From positions 1 through 46,657 of the forward strand of contig CAADWP010000066.1 in the NCBI GenBank assembly GCA_900752785.1: a DNA stretch of 46,657 nt, read 5' to 3'. Below, one piece after another: positions 7,347-15,885 of the stretch (position 1 is its first letter; each line of letters begins with the position of its first letter). Under the pieces are notes generated by a model, which was not told the origin of the DNA, searched no databases, and saw only the letters and a program-made list of their open reading frames with translations. The position numbers and the translations under genes were made by a program. Source of the stretch: an uncultured Ruminococcus sp. (lineage in GTDB: Bacteria; Bacillota; Clostridia; Oscillospirales; Ruminococcaceae).

Positions 7347-8510
7347 TTAGGAAAAAAGCTTCCCAAGCTTTTTTATAATTTTTTTAAAAATATTTATATT
7401 ATTATCGTTTTTACTTGTCTCAGTTTTGACAATTGCAGCGCTTTCAGCAGCATATAATGGTATGCTGCAAATTTCACGACCATTAAAACTTATTCTGAGC
7501 TGTGCCGCTTCATCTCCCGCTGAAATTGGCGCATATATAAATGGTGGAGCTATAATCGTATAATCAAGATTATCTGTCTTTAGATCAAGAGCTGTAATGC
7601 TGATTTCAGCTTCATTCATTTTCAGAGCAAGCTTGTCATTTTCTGCTCCTGCGATATCAAGATATGGTAATGCAGGAATATTGGGAGTAATACACTTTAC
7701 CTGTTCAAAGCCGTAGTTGTAAAGTGCCATATGATCGTCCCAATCGCATTTATCGTTAAGAGTAACACATATAAGATTCTTACCTTCCCGTTCACAAGCA
7801 GAAACAAGACATCGTCCTGCTTCGTCGGTAAATCCCGTCTTTACGCCGTAAACGCCGTCATACATGGAAAGCAGCTTATTTGTATTTTTGAGCCAGCGCT
7901 TATACGGCGGATTCCCGAACTCCGTCTGGATACTTTTCTGAGAACAAATTTCACGAAAAGTTTCGTTTTTGAGAGCTTCTCTTGCCAAAATCGCCATATC
8001 GTAAGCTGACGAACCGTGCCCATCTCCTTCAAGTCCTGAAGGTGTAACGAAAAAAGTTCTTGAAAGTCCCATTTCATCAGCACGTTCGTTCATAAGCTCC
8101 GCAAAAGCCTCTATACTTCCCGCAAGCTTTACTGCTGCCGCATTGGCAGCGTCATTTCCCGAGGGAAGAAGCATTCCGCAGCACAAGGCATATTTTGTAA
8201 CTATATCGCCTTCCCGCAGACCCATAGACGAACCTTCGACCTTGATTGCCTCACTGTCTACAACAAATTCTTCATCAAGATTACCGCTTTCAATACAGAG
8301 AAGCGTTGTCATTATTTTGGTAGTGCTTGCCATCGGGAGCTTTAACGATGAATTCATCTCGTAAATTATTTCTCCCGTATCAGCGGAAATAAGCACTGCC
8401 GCTTTTGCTGAAACCGACGGTTTATCAGCACAAACAGCATCCAAAAAAGGCTTCGGTTGAGCTTGTATAAGCAAAACCGCAGCAGCAAATATACATAAAA
8501 ATTTTTTCAT
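7347..8510 (-). CDS. dacF: D-alanyl-D-alanine carboxypeptidase (DacF/PBP5 type)
   Basis: A penicillin-binding protein that trims the terminal D-Ala from peptidoglycan stem pentapeptides outside the membrane; DacF-type members act on spore cortex. The 387-residue protein has a signal peptide (MKKFLCIFAAAVLLIQAQ) and all three active-site motifs: SxxK as STTK (PMASTTKIMTT), SxN as SGN (PSGNDAAN) and KTG (VKTGFTDEAG), then a C-terminal beta domain and a short hydrophobic or basic tail (KKIIKKLGKLFS) that could be an amphipathic membrane anchor. The start is ATG at 8510, five bases after GGAGGG; an upstream in-frame TTG at 8528 has no such site. Its place beside gerW fits a sporulation role. Confidence 0.93.
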   Translation of the reverse strand: MKKFLCIFAAAVLLIQAQPKPFLDAVCADKPSVSAKAAVLISADTGEIIYEMNSSLKLPMASTTKIMTTLLCIESGNLDEEFVVDSEAIKVEGSSMGLREGDIVTKYALCCGMLLPSGNDAANAAAVKLAGSIEAFAELMNERADEMGLSRTFFVTPSGLEGDGHGSSAYDMAILAREALKNETFREICSQKSIQTEFGNPPYKRWLKNTNKLLSMYDGVYGVKTGFTDEAGRCLVSACEREGKNLICVTLNDKCDWDDHMALYNYGFEQVKCITPNIPALPYLDIAGAENDKLALKMNEAEISITALDLKTDNLDYTIIAPPFIYAPISAGDEAAQLRISFNGREICSIPLYAAESAAIVKTETSKNDNNINIFKKIIKKLGKLFS

Positions 8511-8570
8511 GAAATCCCTCCGCAGCAAAATTCATTGCTACAGAATATGCAGGACAACGCGAAAATATGA

Positions 8571-8981
8571 TTATTCCTGTATGTTAGAATCGGCAGCGTC
8601 GCCGCCCTTTTTCTTTTTAATAAATCCTGAAACCTTATCGATAACCACCGGCACTTTCTCGATAGCGGTACTGATAGGATCGCTTGAAGCCTCCATTGGA
8701 ACCATTTTTGCGCTTCCGTCAGCTCCTATAACAAGAAATCCTTCAGGTTTTATAGAAACACCGGCACCGGCACCGCCGCCAAAAAGATTTTTTTCATATT
8801 TTGAAGGAAGATCCGAACCGCCGGAAGCAAATCCATAAGAAACTTTCGACACAGGAATGATAGTTGTACCGTCGTCAAGCTTTATGGGATCACCTATAAT
8901 AGCGTTTACATCAGCCATTTCCTTAATTTTTTCCATTGAAATTCCAAGCATTTCACTTACAGACGTCTTATTTGTATTCAT
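8571..8981 (-). CDS. gerW: GerW/YtfJ-family sporulation protein
   Basis: A 136-residue protein matching the YtfJ (GerW) family throughout: the N-terminal VSEMLGISMEKIKEMADVN, the GDPIKLDDGTTIIPVSKVSYGF core and the Gly-rich stretch FGGGAGAGVSIKPEGFLVI. In Bacillus the protein is a forespore product needed for L-alanine germination and normal spore wall; the molecular role is unclear. No signal peptide. It starts 20 bases after the DUF2953 gene stop, the same order as ytfI-ytfJ in Bacillus, so the pair is conserved. A GCGAGG site precedes the ATG. Confidence 0.92.
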   Translation of the reverse strand: MNTNKTSVSEMLGISMEKIKEMADVNAIIGDPIKLDDGTTIIPVSKVSYGFASGGSDLPSKYEKNLFGGGAGAGVSIKPEGFLVIGADGSAKMVPMEASSDPISTAIEKVPVVIDKVSGFIKKKKGGDAADSNIQE

Positions 8982-9001
8982 AATAAAAACCTCGCTTTGT
9001 A

Positions 9002-9871
9002 TTATTTCTGCGCGGCGGCAGATTTTTTTAATTTACGCTTTTTAAATTTACTTGGTAAAAACACCTTAAATATAAAAGTTATCAGGAATGCCAATCCTGC
9101 AATAACCACTGTTCCAGCACGAAAATCAAGACTGAACGAAGCGTCCCAACGGCTCTTTTTTAAGCTGAATCCCGGCTGTATATCAACAGTTTTCAAACGT
9201 ACCGTAAAGATTCGACTCATCAGAGCAATGCCATTATATACAACTCCGCAGAATCGTCCATAATTGACTGCGCATTTATAAGCATCTTCATTGGCAATTA
9301 TAAAATCAATGTAAAGCTCGCTGAATCGGAATCCTTTAAAAATTCGTTTCAGCGGAGACCAAGCTGTATCTATTGTACTTAAAACAAAGTCGATCTTGTC
9401 GGTAATGTCTGACTTTTCCTCATCTTTATCGTCTTTTTTCGGTTTCTTATTCTTTTTTTTCTTATCGGATACTTCTTCGTTAATCAAATTTGTTAAGTTA
9501 TCTTCAATTTTTTTATCATCCGTCAAAATCTCACCAAAAGTTTCCGCTCTATTCTCGGTAACGCTGCTGCTCTCTGCCGGAATTTCCGTTTCATCGGGCG
9601 CAAGATCTTCATCCTCGGAGATATCCGAAATTTCGTTACCGTAATAAACTTCCGGTCTATCCTTTGATTTTTTCTTCTTTTTGCGTTTTTTAAGCCAGCC
9701 AATAATCCCGCCGTTTTCGGAATCCAAAATATTCAGTCGCCACAGCCTGACCTTAAACTTTACTTTTCCGTCTATAAAGCTCAGATCGCCGCCTACAGGA
9801 AGTATCAGTACAAGCAGTACCAAGCCTAATATAACAAGCAGAATTATCAGCAAAATTTTTAGTACGATCAT
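9002..9871 (-). CDS. DUF2953 membrane protein (YtfI-like)
   Basis: A 289-residue protein with a strongly hydrophobic N-terminal helix (residues 3-25), a short beta-rich segment (FIDGKVKFKVRLWRL), a long charged low-complexity stretch of Lys and Asp/Glu (about residues 60-150), then the DUF2953 domain (YIDFIIANEDAYKCAVNYGR) and a second hydrophobic helix near the C-terminus with a basic tail. Function is not known. In many Firmicutes the family sits just upstream of ytfJ/gerW, as it does here, which suggests a sporulation link. The ATG at 9871 has a GGAG site upstream, and the gap after scpB is 23 bases. Confidence 0.85.
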   Translation of the reverse strand: MIVLKILLIILLVILGLVLLVLILPVGGDLSFIDGKVKFKVRLWRLNILDSENGGIIGWLKKRKKKKKSKDRPEVYYGNEISDISEDEDLAPDETEIPAESSSVTENRAETFGEILTDDKKIEDNLTNLINEEVSDKKKKNKKPKKDDKDEEKSDITDKIDFVLSTIDTAWSPLKRIFKGFRFSELYIDFIIANEDAYKCAVNYGRFCGVVYNGIALMSRIFTVRLKTVDIQPGFSLKKSRWDASFSLDFRAGTVVIAGLAFLITFIFKVFLPSKFKKRKLKKSAAAQK

Positions 9872-9894
9872 TCCTGCCGCTCCTTTCGTTAATG

Positions 9895-10443
9895 TTATTC
9901 ATCATCAAAGTTATCAAAAGCTTCCGGTGTGGAATCAGTTGAAAGAGGCGGAAGCTCCGCGATTGAGCTTAGTCCAAAGCTTCTAAGAAAAACAGGAGTT
10001 GTTCTATAAACTATTGGTTTTCCCGGAACATCCAGTCTTCCCGCCTCCTCAACAAGACCCTTTTCCGCAAGATTATTTATAACAGAAGAACTGTCAATTC
10101 CACGGACATTCTCAACAAATCCCTTTGATACAGGCTGATTATATGCAATAATTGTAAGTGCCTCCATAGCGGCATTTGAAAGCGGAGCAGCTCTCTTTGT
10201 CTCAAGAGCTGTTCTTATATTCGGAGCAAATTTTTCGCGGGTACACATCTGGTAGCTTCCGTCAAGCTTCTTTATGCAGATACCGCTGCCGTAGTCATCA
10301 TATCGCTCATTAAGCAGCGTTATTATAGAACTTAAAGTTTCCGCATCTACATCAGCAGCCTCAGTAAGCCGCAGCAAATCGACAGGTTCACCACTGGCAA
10401 AAAGAACAGCCTCTACTGCACCGAGTTTTTCTTTAATCTCCAA
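9895..10443 (-). CDS. scpB: Segregation and condensation protein B
   Basis: ScpB forms the SMC-ScpA-ScpB complex that organises and separates chromosomes; it is a dimer of winged-helix domains that bind ScpA. The 182 residues show the typical start (KLGAVEAVLFASGEPV), the conserved ALTIIAYNQPVSK and VRGIDSSSVINNLAEKGLVEE, and an acidic C-terminus. The start is TTG at 10443, eight bases after GGAGTG, inside the end of scpA (11-base overlap), so translation is coupled to scpA. Confidence 0.95.
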   Translation of the reverse strand: MEIKEKLGAVEAVLFASGEPVDLLRLTEAADVDAETLSSIITLLNERYDDYGSGICIKKLDGSYQMCTREKFAPNIRTALETKRAAPLSNAAMEALTIIAYNQPVSKGFVENVRGIDSSSVINNLAEKGLVEEAGRLDVPGKPIVYRTTPVFLRSFGLSSIAELPPLSTDSTPEAFDNFDDE

Positions 10444-11182
10444 GCTTTTTCACTCCGTTCTTTCTTCCCTTAAAGAAAATAATGGTATTGTCATCACTTA
10501 TATAAATTCGCCCGGAGCGCGTAAGTTCCAAAACAGCAAGAAAAGTAGCGACTCTTGCAGAGCGATCTGTAATACCGTCGTAAAGCTTGTCCATATATAC
10601 CTCGCCGGTGCTGTAAAGCTCCCGAAGAACATGTACGACCTTTGTCATGACCGAGACGATCCGTCTTTTAACGACGGAATTTATTTTGCTTTCAATATGC
10701 TGCTTTTTTGACTCGGCAACGATAGCTTTAGTCGAAATTCCCATATAAACTGCGATAAGCTTTTGCGGTTCATGAACAAGATTATATGTCATGTCAGCCT
10801 TTATTTTCATAGGTTCACGAACAAAAATATCGCATCCTACAAATCTTTCAGCAAGCTCAGCAGCAGCCTTTTTGCAAAGAGAATATTCAATAAGCGCGCC
10901 CTCAAGCTCCTTCTTCATTTGCTCAGCCTCCTCCGGCTGAGGAAGCAGAGAGGCGGTTTTGATGTATATAAGTCTTGCAGCCATTTCAAGAAATTCTCCG
11001 GCAAGTTCAAGATTCTGCTCATGAGCTTTATCTATATAAATAAGATACTGTTCCAACAGTTTTGAAATTTCAATATCACAAATATTAAGCTTATGCTTAG
11101 TTATAAGATTCAGAAGAAGATCCAAAGGTCCTTCAAAAACCTCAAGCTTGAACGAGATGCTTTCCACGCTCAATTTCCCCAT
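10433..11182 (-). CDS. scpA: Segregation and condensation protein A (kleisin)
   Basis: The kleisin that bridges SMC heads. The 249 residues start with the family hallmark FEGPLDLLLNLI (about residues 15-26), followed by the SMC-binding helices, a central region with LPQPEE, and the C-terminal winged helix (LYDGITDRSARVATFLAVLELTR, split here by its turn). It overlaps the site-2 protease gene by 13 bases upstream and scpB by 11 bases downstream, so the three are co-translated. The ATG at 11182 has only a weak ribosome binding site, consistent with coupling. Confidence 0.95.
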   Translation of the reverse strand: MGKLSVESISFKLEVFEGPLDLLLNLITKHKLNICDIEISKLLEQYLIYIDKAHEQNLELAGEFLEMAARLIYIKTASLLPQPEEAEQMKKELEGALIEYSLCKKAAAELAERFVGCDIFVREPMKIKADMTYNLVHEPQKLIAVYMGISTKAIVAESKKQHIESKINSVVKRRIVSVMTKVVHVLRELYSTGEVYMDKLYDGITDRSARVATFLAVLELTRSGRIYISDDNTIIFFKGRKNGVKKLGD

Positions 11183-11871
11183 TTCATATCAGGGATCCAG
11201 TTCACGCATTTCCATATACCATCATTCAACGCATCCTGAAGAATGTAAAGGAGATTATATTTCGCAGGAATAATATCCATATTAAGGAAAAGTATCAATG
11301 CGAGGAAACCAAACTGTACCTCCCTTTGGTGGATATAAAACCAGCGGTCAAACTTTTCGCTTGTAAAATAGCTCAGAACATTGAAGCCGTCAAGAGGAGG
11401 AAGCGGTATCAGATTAAAAATCGCCAGTCCCACGTTTATCGAGACAAGAAATTCAAGCAGCATAAGCGTGCATGAAAGCGGAGTTATATTCCCTACAGCA
11501 TACGAAAACATTGCGGTAAGTCCTTTTTCACTGCATAATATTAACGAATGAATAAGCGCTGCAACAAATGCCGCGATTATATTTGACACAGGTCCTGCAA
11601 GAGCTGTAAGCGCAAAGCCCGCGCGGTATTTTTTCATTCTAAGAGGATTCACTTGAACGGGCTTTGCCCAGCCAAATCCGGTAAACAGCATAAGAAATGA
11701 ACCTATTGGGTCAAGATGTGCAAAAGGATTAAGAGTAATTCTTCCCTGCCGCTCGGCGGTGTCATCGCCAAGCCACTTAGCTGTAACGGCATGAGCGCAC
11801 TCATGCAGCGGCAATACAAGCAACATTGTTATAATCCTCGAAAAATATTTTAAAAAATCGTAAATATCCAT
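11170..11871 (-). CDS. Site-2 protease family (M50) membrane protein
   Basis: A 233-residue multi-pass intramembrane metalloprotease homologue of the short cytoplasmic-facing M50B type. The zinc motif is HECAH in the first helix (LPLHECAHAVTAKWLG, about residues 22-37), and the third ligand lies in NLIPLPPLDG (about residue 175). Between them are the conserved NPFAHLDPIG and a Gly-rich LAGPVSN. Five or so hydrophobic helices are evident. It is the first gene of the operon running to metA; the link with scpA and scpB is common in Firmicutes but unexplained. Substrate unknown. Confidence 0.9.
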   Translation of the reverse strand: MDIYDFLKYFSRIITMLLVLPLHECAHAVTAKWLGDDTAERQGRITLNPFAHLDPIGSFLMLFTGFGWAKPVQVNPLRMKKYRAGFALTALAGPVSNIIAAFVAALIHSLILCSEKGLTAMFSYAVGNITPLSCTLMLLEFLVSINVGLAIFNLIPLPPLDGFNVLSYFTSEKFDRWFYIHQREVQFGFLALILFLNMDIIPAKYNLLYILQDALNDGIWKCVNWIPDMKWGN

Positions 11872-11912
11872 TTTTATCCTTTCATATACACTCAGTTAGT
11901 AATACATATTTT

Positions 11913-11941
11913 ATTATACTACATATCAAAAAAAATTTCAA
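11913..11941 (-). promoter_or_regulatory. Sigma-A promoter of the site-2 protease/scpAB operon
   Basis: On the minus strand TTGAAA (11941-11936) and TATAAT (11918-11913) are spaced by 17 bases, about 40 bases ahead of the first start codon. Confidence 0.75.
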
Positions 11942-11997
11942 GTAAAATATGAAAATTTAACCCATAAAAAATTTTTTTATTTTTTTTCAGAAAACTA

Positions 11998-12026
11998 TTG
12001 CATTTTCATTCCTTTTGTGATAAAAT
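11998..12026 (+). promoter_or_regulatory. Sigma-A promoter of rpmB
   Basis: TTGCAT (11998-12003) and TAAAAT (12021-12026) are 17 bases apart, about 50 bases before the rpmB start. Confidence 0.7.
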
Positions 12027-12076
12027 AATTATGTTGTGTTTTTACATAGTTAAGTTTATTAAGGAGGTGCAGCCTG

Positions 12077-12262
12077 ATGGCAAAATGTGATATATGCGGA
12101 AAGGGAGTTACTTTCGGTATTAAAGTTTCTCACTCACATAGACGTACAAACAGAACATGGAAGCCTAACGTAAAGCGTGTTAAGGCTATCGTCAAGGGTA
12201 CTCCTTGTCATATTTATGCTTGCTCAAGATGCCTGCGTTCTGGTAAGGTTGAAAGAGCGTAA
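12077..12262 (+). CDS. rpmB: 50S ribosomal protein L28
   Basis: A 61-residue large-subunit ribosomal protein. It shows the L28 start MAKCDICGKG, then VSHSHRRTNRTWKPN and a C-terminal CSRCLRSGKV. The two Cys pairs (CDIC and CSRC) mark the zinc-binding form. A strong AAGGAGGTG lies nine bases before the ATG. It is monocistronic: its own promoter is at 11998 and its terminator at 12283. Confidence 0.98.
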   Translation: MAKCDICGKGVTFGIKVSHSHRRTNRTWKPNVKRVKAIVKGTPCHIYACSRCLRSGKVERA

Positions 12263-12282
12263 TCGCTGTGTTCAAGAATATT

Positions 12283-12313
12283 GAGCGTTCTTTATGGAAC
12301 GCTCTTTATTTTT
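12283..12313 (+). terminator. rpmB terminator
   Basis: Perfect 8-base stem GAGCGTTC/GAACGCTC with a 6-base loop, followed by TTTATTTTT, 20 bases after the stop codon. Confidence 0.9.
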
Positions 12314-12364
12314 CTGATATTAAATTTCAAAGTCTTGAGTATAAAGGGATTGTTTAGTAATGAT

Positions 12365-12401
12365 AATGCCGTCCGGCAGAAGTGCGGGACGGCATTATTT
12401 T
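12365..12401. terminator. Hairpin between rpmB and the CE12 gene
   Basis: Perfect 10-base stem AATGCCGTCC/GGACGGCATT. The T-rich tail (ATTTTTATTT) is on the plus strand. The minus-strand tail is poor in T, so use as terminator of the CE12 gene that ends at 12401 is possible but not certain. Confidence 0.6.
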
Positions 12402-15400
12402 TATTTCACATATTCAAAAAGACCGAAGATTTTCTGTTCCTTTATGGCATTCGCTGTTAATCCGGCAACAACATTCGCTCCTGTTTCACAGAAATGTGTA
12501 CCGTCCGTAGAGCCGTCGACAACACCCATAAGATGATATTTAACCGCTGCGTCATAGCCAATTGAGTTGTAATGGTTGACCATAAGCGTATTCAAATCAA
12601 TACACGGGATATTGTACTTTGCGGCAAGCTTTTTGCAGGCGTCACAGTAATTTGTATAGCTTCCAACGAATTTTCCTCCGGAATAGGCTTTCATTCCAAT
12701 AACTGTAGTTACAAGTATCGGAGTTGCCCCCTTAGCCTGAGTATCCTTAATAAACTGTGTAAGATACCATTCATAAGAACCGGAAGCCGGATTGTCTACA
12801 TTTCCGCACACCGGAGCATATCTTTCGGCGATGCTTGCAGCAGAATCGTTTATAGCAAATTGTATCAAAACAAAATCGCCCTTTTTTAAGTTATCAGTAA
12901 TAGTCTGAAATCTTCCCTGATCGTAAAAGCTTTTGGAGCTTCTTCCTGCAATAGCGTGATTAGCAACGGTTACATTATCGTTAAAATAATTTCCTAGATA
13001 GTAACCCCATCCCTGCTGCGGAGCATAGCTGGCCCTGTAGCTCTGAACAGTCGAATCCCCTGCAATATAGATAACAGGCTTTTCTGTTTCATTTTGAAAA
13101 GGATCGTTTGACGGATCGTAAATTTCCGCGATTGGTTCATCCGTAAGATCAATTGTAAGATAATCGAAATTAGGTCCTCCACCTGCCGTTCTGGAAATAA
13201 GCTTAATAGTATTCTTACCACCATTGAGAGGAAGAACTATTCCTCTTTCCTCCCATAAAGTCCAAGCGCCTGTGCCTGTGAACGACTGAATCCAAAAAGA
13301 ATCGTTATTTTCATTTACAACTATCTTCATTTCTCTGTCGGAATCCGTACCGTTGGCAACACGGAATGTCGTAAGATAATTTCCTGACTTTGGAGCGTTG
13401 ACCGTCCATGTAATGCTGCTGTCTATAACATTGTCAAGATTTACATAACCGTCATTCCTTGTAAATCCTTCATTCACCGTTTCCGTAACGCCCTTATCCC
13501 ATGTCTGGTCGACAGCAAAATAGTAATGAGATGTAGTTGTAGTGGTCGCAGTAGTTGTCGTTACAGTTGAAGTAGTAGTTTTAGGGATCTCATATTCCTT
13601 TTCGGGAAGTTTTTCCAATCCAAGACAATATTTTTGAATAAATAATGCATCGTTCGGAGTAACTCCGTCATTATCAACTACATCAGCATTAATAAGCCCT
13701 TGCTTTTCGATAAAGTATTTATTGGGATTTGCCAGATTCTGCATAATCAGAACCGCGTCAGCTAAATTTACCTCATCATCAACATTTGTATCTCCCGGGA
13801 ATTTTTTAAGAACAGGCTCTGCCGCTGTGACGGTTGTTTCAACAGTCGTTGTTGTGGTTGTTGTAGTCGTAGTAGTGGTAGTAATAATAGGATATTCGAC
13901 TTTTTCGGCATTCCATTTTTGACAGTTATGACCGTTCAACTCCCACTGCTGAATATTACCGCCATTGCTTGTAAGCGCGCTTTTTACCTCGACAGCGCTT
14001 TTTCCTCCGGTAGTTCTTGTAACTATTGTGTAAGAGCCATCGTTATTTTCATAGAATTTAAAATGCTGAGCAGTCGAATTGGTATTTGTATAAATACCTA
14101 TATTTGTTCCGTTTGCAGTTTTTCCCGCATCAAGATCAAGCAGATAGGTTTTTCCGTCCCCCAAATTGGAATATATATAATAATAACCGTTGTCAGCAGC
14201 TTTAAGCTTCCATGTATTATGAGCAGCCGCACCTTCCGCGCCCCATTGCTGAACATTTGCGCCAGCCTCTGCTTTAGCGTCTGAAACCTCCATATAGAGA
14301 CCGCTGTTGACGTTTTTAAACATATAGCTTACGCTTTCATCCATTAAGGCAGCTTCACGTCCCGTAAAATTAATAAGCCCCGACATTATTTCTGCAAGCT
14401 TCTTTGACCCCAATGCGCTTTGATGAAGGTCGTCTGCCGAACCGTTTGCCTGTATTGCGTAATAGGAAGCCATTCCGTCATAACCTACCGAAATTCCAAA
14501 ATCCTGCCAAGGAGTAAAAAGATCTACCACCTCGACGTTTTGTTCAGATCCGACCTTATCAAGCTCGCCACCAAACCAACGCCCTTTGAGCAGCGGATTT
14601 CTTGTAAGATCGCCGCGTCTTCCCTGCTGCTTAACAAGATAAACAGTCATTCCCTTTGCTTTTGCCCTCTTGACCATATCAGTCACCGTATTGTGGTATT
14701 CCTCGGCGTTAGAATAGTTCGTATCGTTTATACCGATCGAAATAATGTAAATATCGCCTGTTTTTCCATAGGTCTCGATTGCGTCGAATTGTCCGGCATC
14801 CATAAACCCCTTTGCATATTGTCCGCTGGCAGCCATATTCCGCACCTGCCAATATGTATCGTCAATATAATCTCCGATATACATTCCCCAACCGTGTTGA
14901 GCGGTGTCCGCAACATTATAATAGTTAGCAACAGTAGAATCGCCGCACAACCAAACAGTAGGATTTGTCTCGCCTGTTGTATTGAGCTGCTTTATCTCCA
15001 GTGAACTCATAGTAAAAGCATAACCCGCTTTTCCCTCGCAAGCCTGAATATTAAGCTGACCGTCCGTTACAGGGATCTGAAAAGTATCGGACGCATTATT
15101 TCCGGTCAGGTTCATAAGCTGAAGCATTCCCTCCGCACGCACACTGGTCCGATTTGTATCGCCAAGATGAACCGTCACCTGATACAAGCCTTTTGGAAGA
15201 TCAACATTAAAAGTATTGCCTGCATCGGTGCTTTTAAACTGAACAGCATCGCTAAGCTCATTTTTTCCCGAAGCCGAAACATTTGCCATATTATTGGTTT
15301 GAGCAAATCCGTATCCTTTTGACGAATTATAGCCTTCCGCAGCGGAAACTCCCGTAAATCCGTCTGCAACTCCGCCTGCACCGAAATCAAATTTCCAATT

Positions 15401-15517
15401 TGCTGCCGCAGCTTTCGCACTGAGACTTTCTGTCTTATTAAAAGTTCTTATTCCGCCAAATGACGTCAGAGACAGAGCTAATGATGTCAATCCGCTGACT
15501 ATTTTCTTAATGTTCAA
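12401..15517 (-). CDS. Dockerin protein with two CE12-type esterases, CBM13 and CBM35
   Basis: A 1038-residue secreted enzyme. Order, counted from the chosen start: signal peptide (NIKKIVSGLTSLALSLTSFG); beta-sandwich (about 35-180); SGNH esterase 1 with CGDSTVANYY (Ser194), GINDT and DDLHQS (Asp363, His365); CBM13/ricin-type trefoil (about 395-540, two QQW repeats); Thr linker; dockerin (GDTNVDDEVNLAD and ADVVDNDGVTPND); Thr linker; CBM35-like domain (about 665-795); and SGNH esterase 2 with AGDSTVQSY (Ser822), FAINDS and DGTHF (Asp1005, His1008). CE12 enzymes remove acetyl groups from rhamnogalacturonan or xylan. The TTG at 15517 is chosen because AGGGGG lies seven bases upstream and it begins the signal peptide; the in-frame ATG at 15547 precedes that site. 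The two esterases differ in sequence and may have different substrates. Confidence 0.9.
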   Translation of the reverse strand: MNIKKIVSGLTSLALSLTSFGGIRTFNKTESLSAKAAAANWKFDFGAGGVADGFTGVSAAEGYNSSKGYGFAQTNNMANVSASGKNELSDAVQFKSTDAGNTFNVDLPKGLYQVTVHLGDTNRTSVRAEGMLQLMNLTGNNASDTFQIPVTDGQLNIQACEGKAGYAFTMSSLEIKQLNTTGETNPTVWLCGDSTVANYYNVADTAQHGWGMYIGDYIDDTYWQVRNMAASGQYAKGFMDAGQFDAIETYGKTGDIYIISIGINDTNYSNAEEYHNTVTDMVKRAKAKGMTVYLVKQQGRRGDLTRNPLLKGRWFGGELDKVGSEQNVEVVDLFTPWQDFGISVGYDGMASYYAIQANGSADDLHQSALGSKKLAEIMSGLINFTGREAALMDESVSYMFKNVNSGLYMEVSDAKAEAGANVQQWGAEGAAAHNTWKLKAADNGYYYIYSNLGDGKTYLLDLDAGKTANGTNIGIYTNTNSTAQHFKFYENNDGSYTIVTRTTGGKSAVEVKSALTSNGGNIQQWELNGHNCQKWNAEKVEYPIITTTTTTTTTTTTTVETTVTAAEPVLKKFPGDTNVDDEVNLADAVLIMQNLANPNKYFIEKQGLINADVVDNDGVTPNDALFIQKYCLGLEKLPEKEYEIPKTTTSTVTTTTATTTTTSHYYFAVDQTWDKGVTETVNEGFTRNDGYVNLDNVIDSSITWTVNAPKSGNYLTTFRVANGTDSDREMKIVVNENNDSFWIQSFTGTGAWTLWEERGIVLPLNGGKNTIKLISRTAGGGPNFDYLTIDLTDEPIAEIYDPSNDPFQNETEKPVIYIAGDSTVQSYRASYAPQQGWGYYLGNYFNDNVTVANHAIAGRSSKSFYDQGRFQTITDNLKKGDFVLIQFAINDSAASIAERYAPVCGNVDNPASGSYEWYLTQFIKDTQAKGATPILVTTVIGMKAYSGGKFVGSYTNYCDACKKLAAKYNIPCIDLNTLMVNHYNSIGYDAAVKYHLMGVVDGSTDGTHFCETGANVVAGLTANAIKEQKIFGLFEYVK

Positions 15518-15673
15518 AACAATACCCCCTAAGCTTCTGCAACGCATCTTTTTTCACAAATTCTTAAATCAATGATTTATCGAAAGATATGTGATATTAA
15601 GATACAATGAAAGATCTAAAATATTTATTAATTGTGAACAGGCTCTAACACAAGCGTCCACATTATTGTTTTT

Positions 15674-15702
15674 ATTTTACCATACATTTTCGTAAAAGTC
15701 AA
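15674..15702 (-). promoter_or_regulatory. Sigma-A promoter of the CE12 gene
   Basis: Minus strand TTGACT (15702-15697), 17-base spacer ending in TGG, then TAAAAT (15679-15674): a near-consensus promoter with an extended -10. It implies a leader of about 150 bases. Confidence 0.7.
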
Positions 15703-15764
15703 TATTATATGTATAAGTTAAACATAAATATTCAGAAATTTTTAATAAATCAAATTGAAATTTA

Positions 15765-15773
15765 TGGTATAAT
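15765..15773 (+). promoter_or_regulatory. Extended -10 promoter of the radC-like gene
   Basis: TGG followed by a perfect TATAAT (15768-15773). No good -35 is present, as is usual for extended -10 promoters. Confidence 0.5.
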
Positions 15774-15885
15774 TATTATAGTTATTTATGAATAGTTAAC
15801 AAAAAGCGCCTTTACAAGATATACGTACGGAATAAAAACGTATACATATTTTGCAAAGACATAACTGAAAGAGAGGAGGAAAAAT

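Larger units (their letters stand above)
15518..15885. other. Divergent intergenic region between CE12 gene and radC-like gene
   Basis: About 370 bases of AT-rich DNA. It holds the two outward promoters listed separately, a leader of about 150 bases ahead of the CE12 gene with no clear known RNA motif, and a dyad TATACGT/ACGTATA (about 15820-15846) in the leader of the radC-like gene. No further coding potential is seen. Confidence 0.6.

Noticed and set aside
13510..13900. Tandem repeats that look like a microsatellite or short CRISPR-like array
   Set aside because: They are ACA/ACT Thr codons of two linkers flanking the dockerin, in frame; no spacers.
13722..13922. Poly-Val plus-strand ORF
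   Set aside because: It is the complement of the Thr-rich linker codons in the CE12 gene.
15518..15547. ATG start at 15547 for the CE12 gene
   Set aside because: It precedes AGGGGG; the TTG at 15517 has the right spacing and begins the signal peptide.
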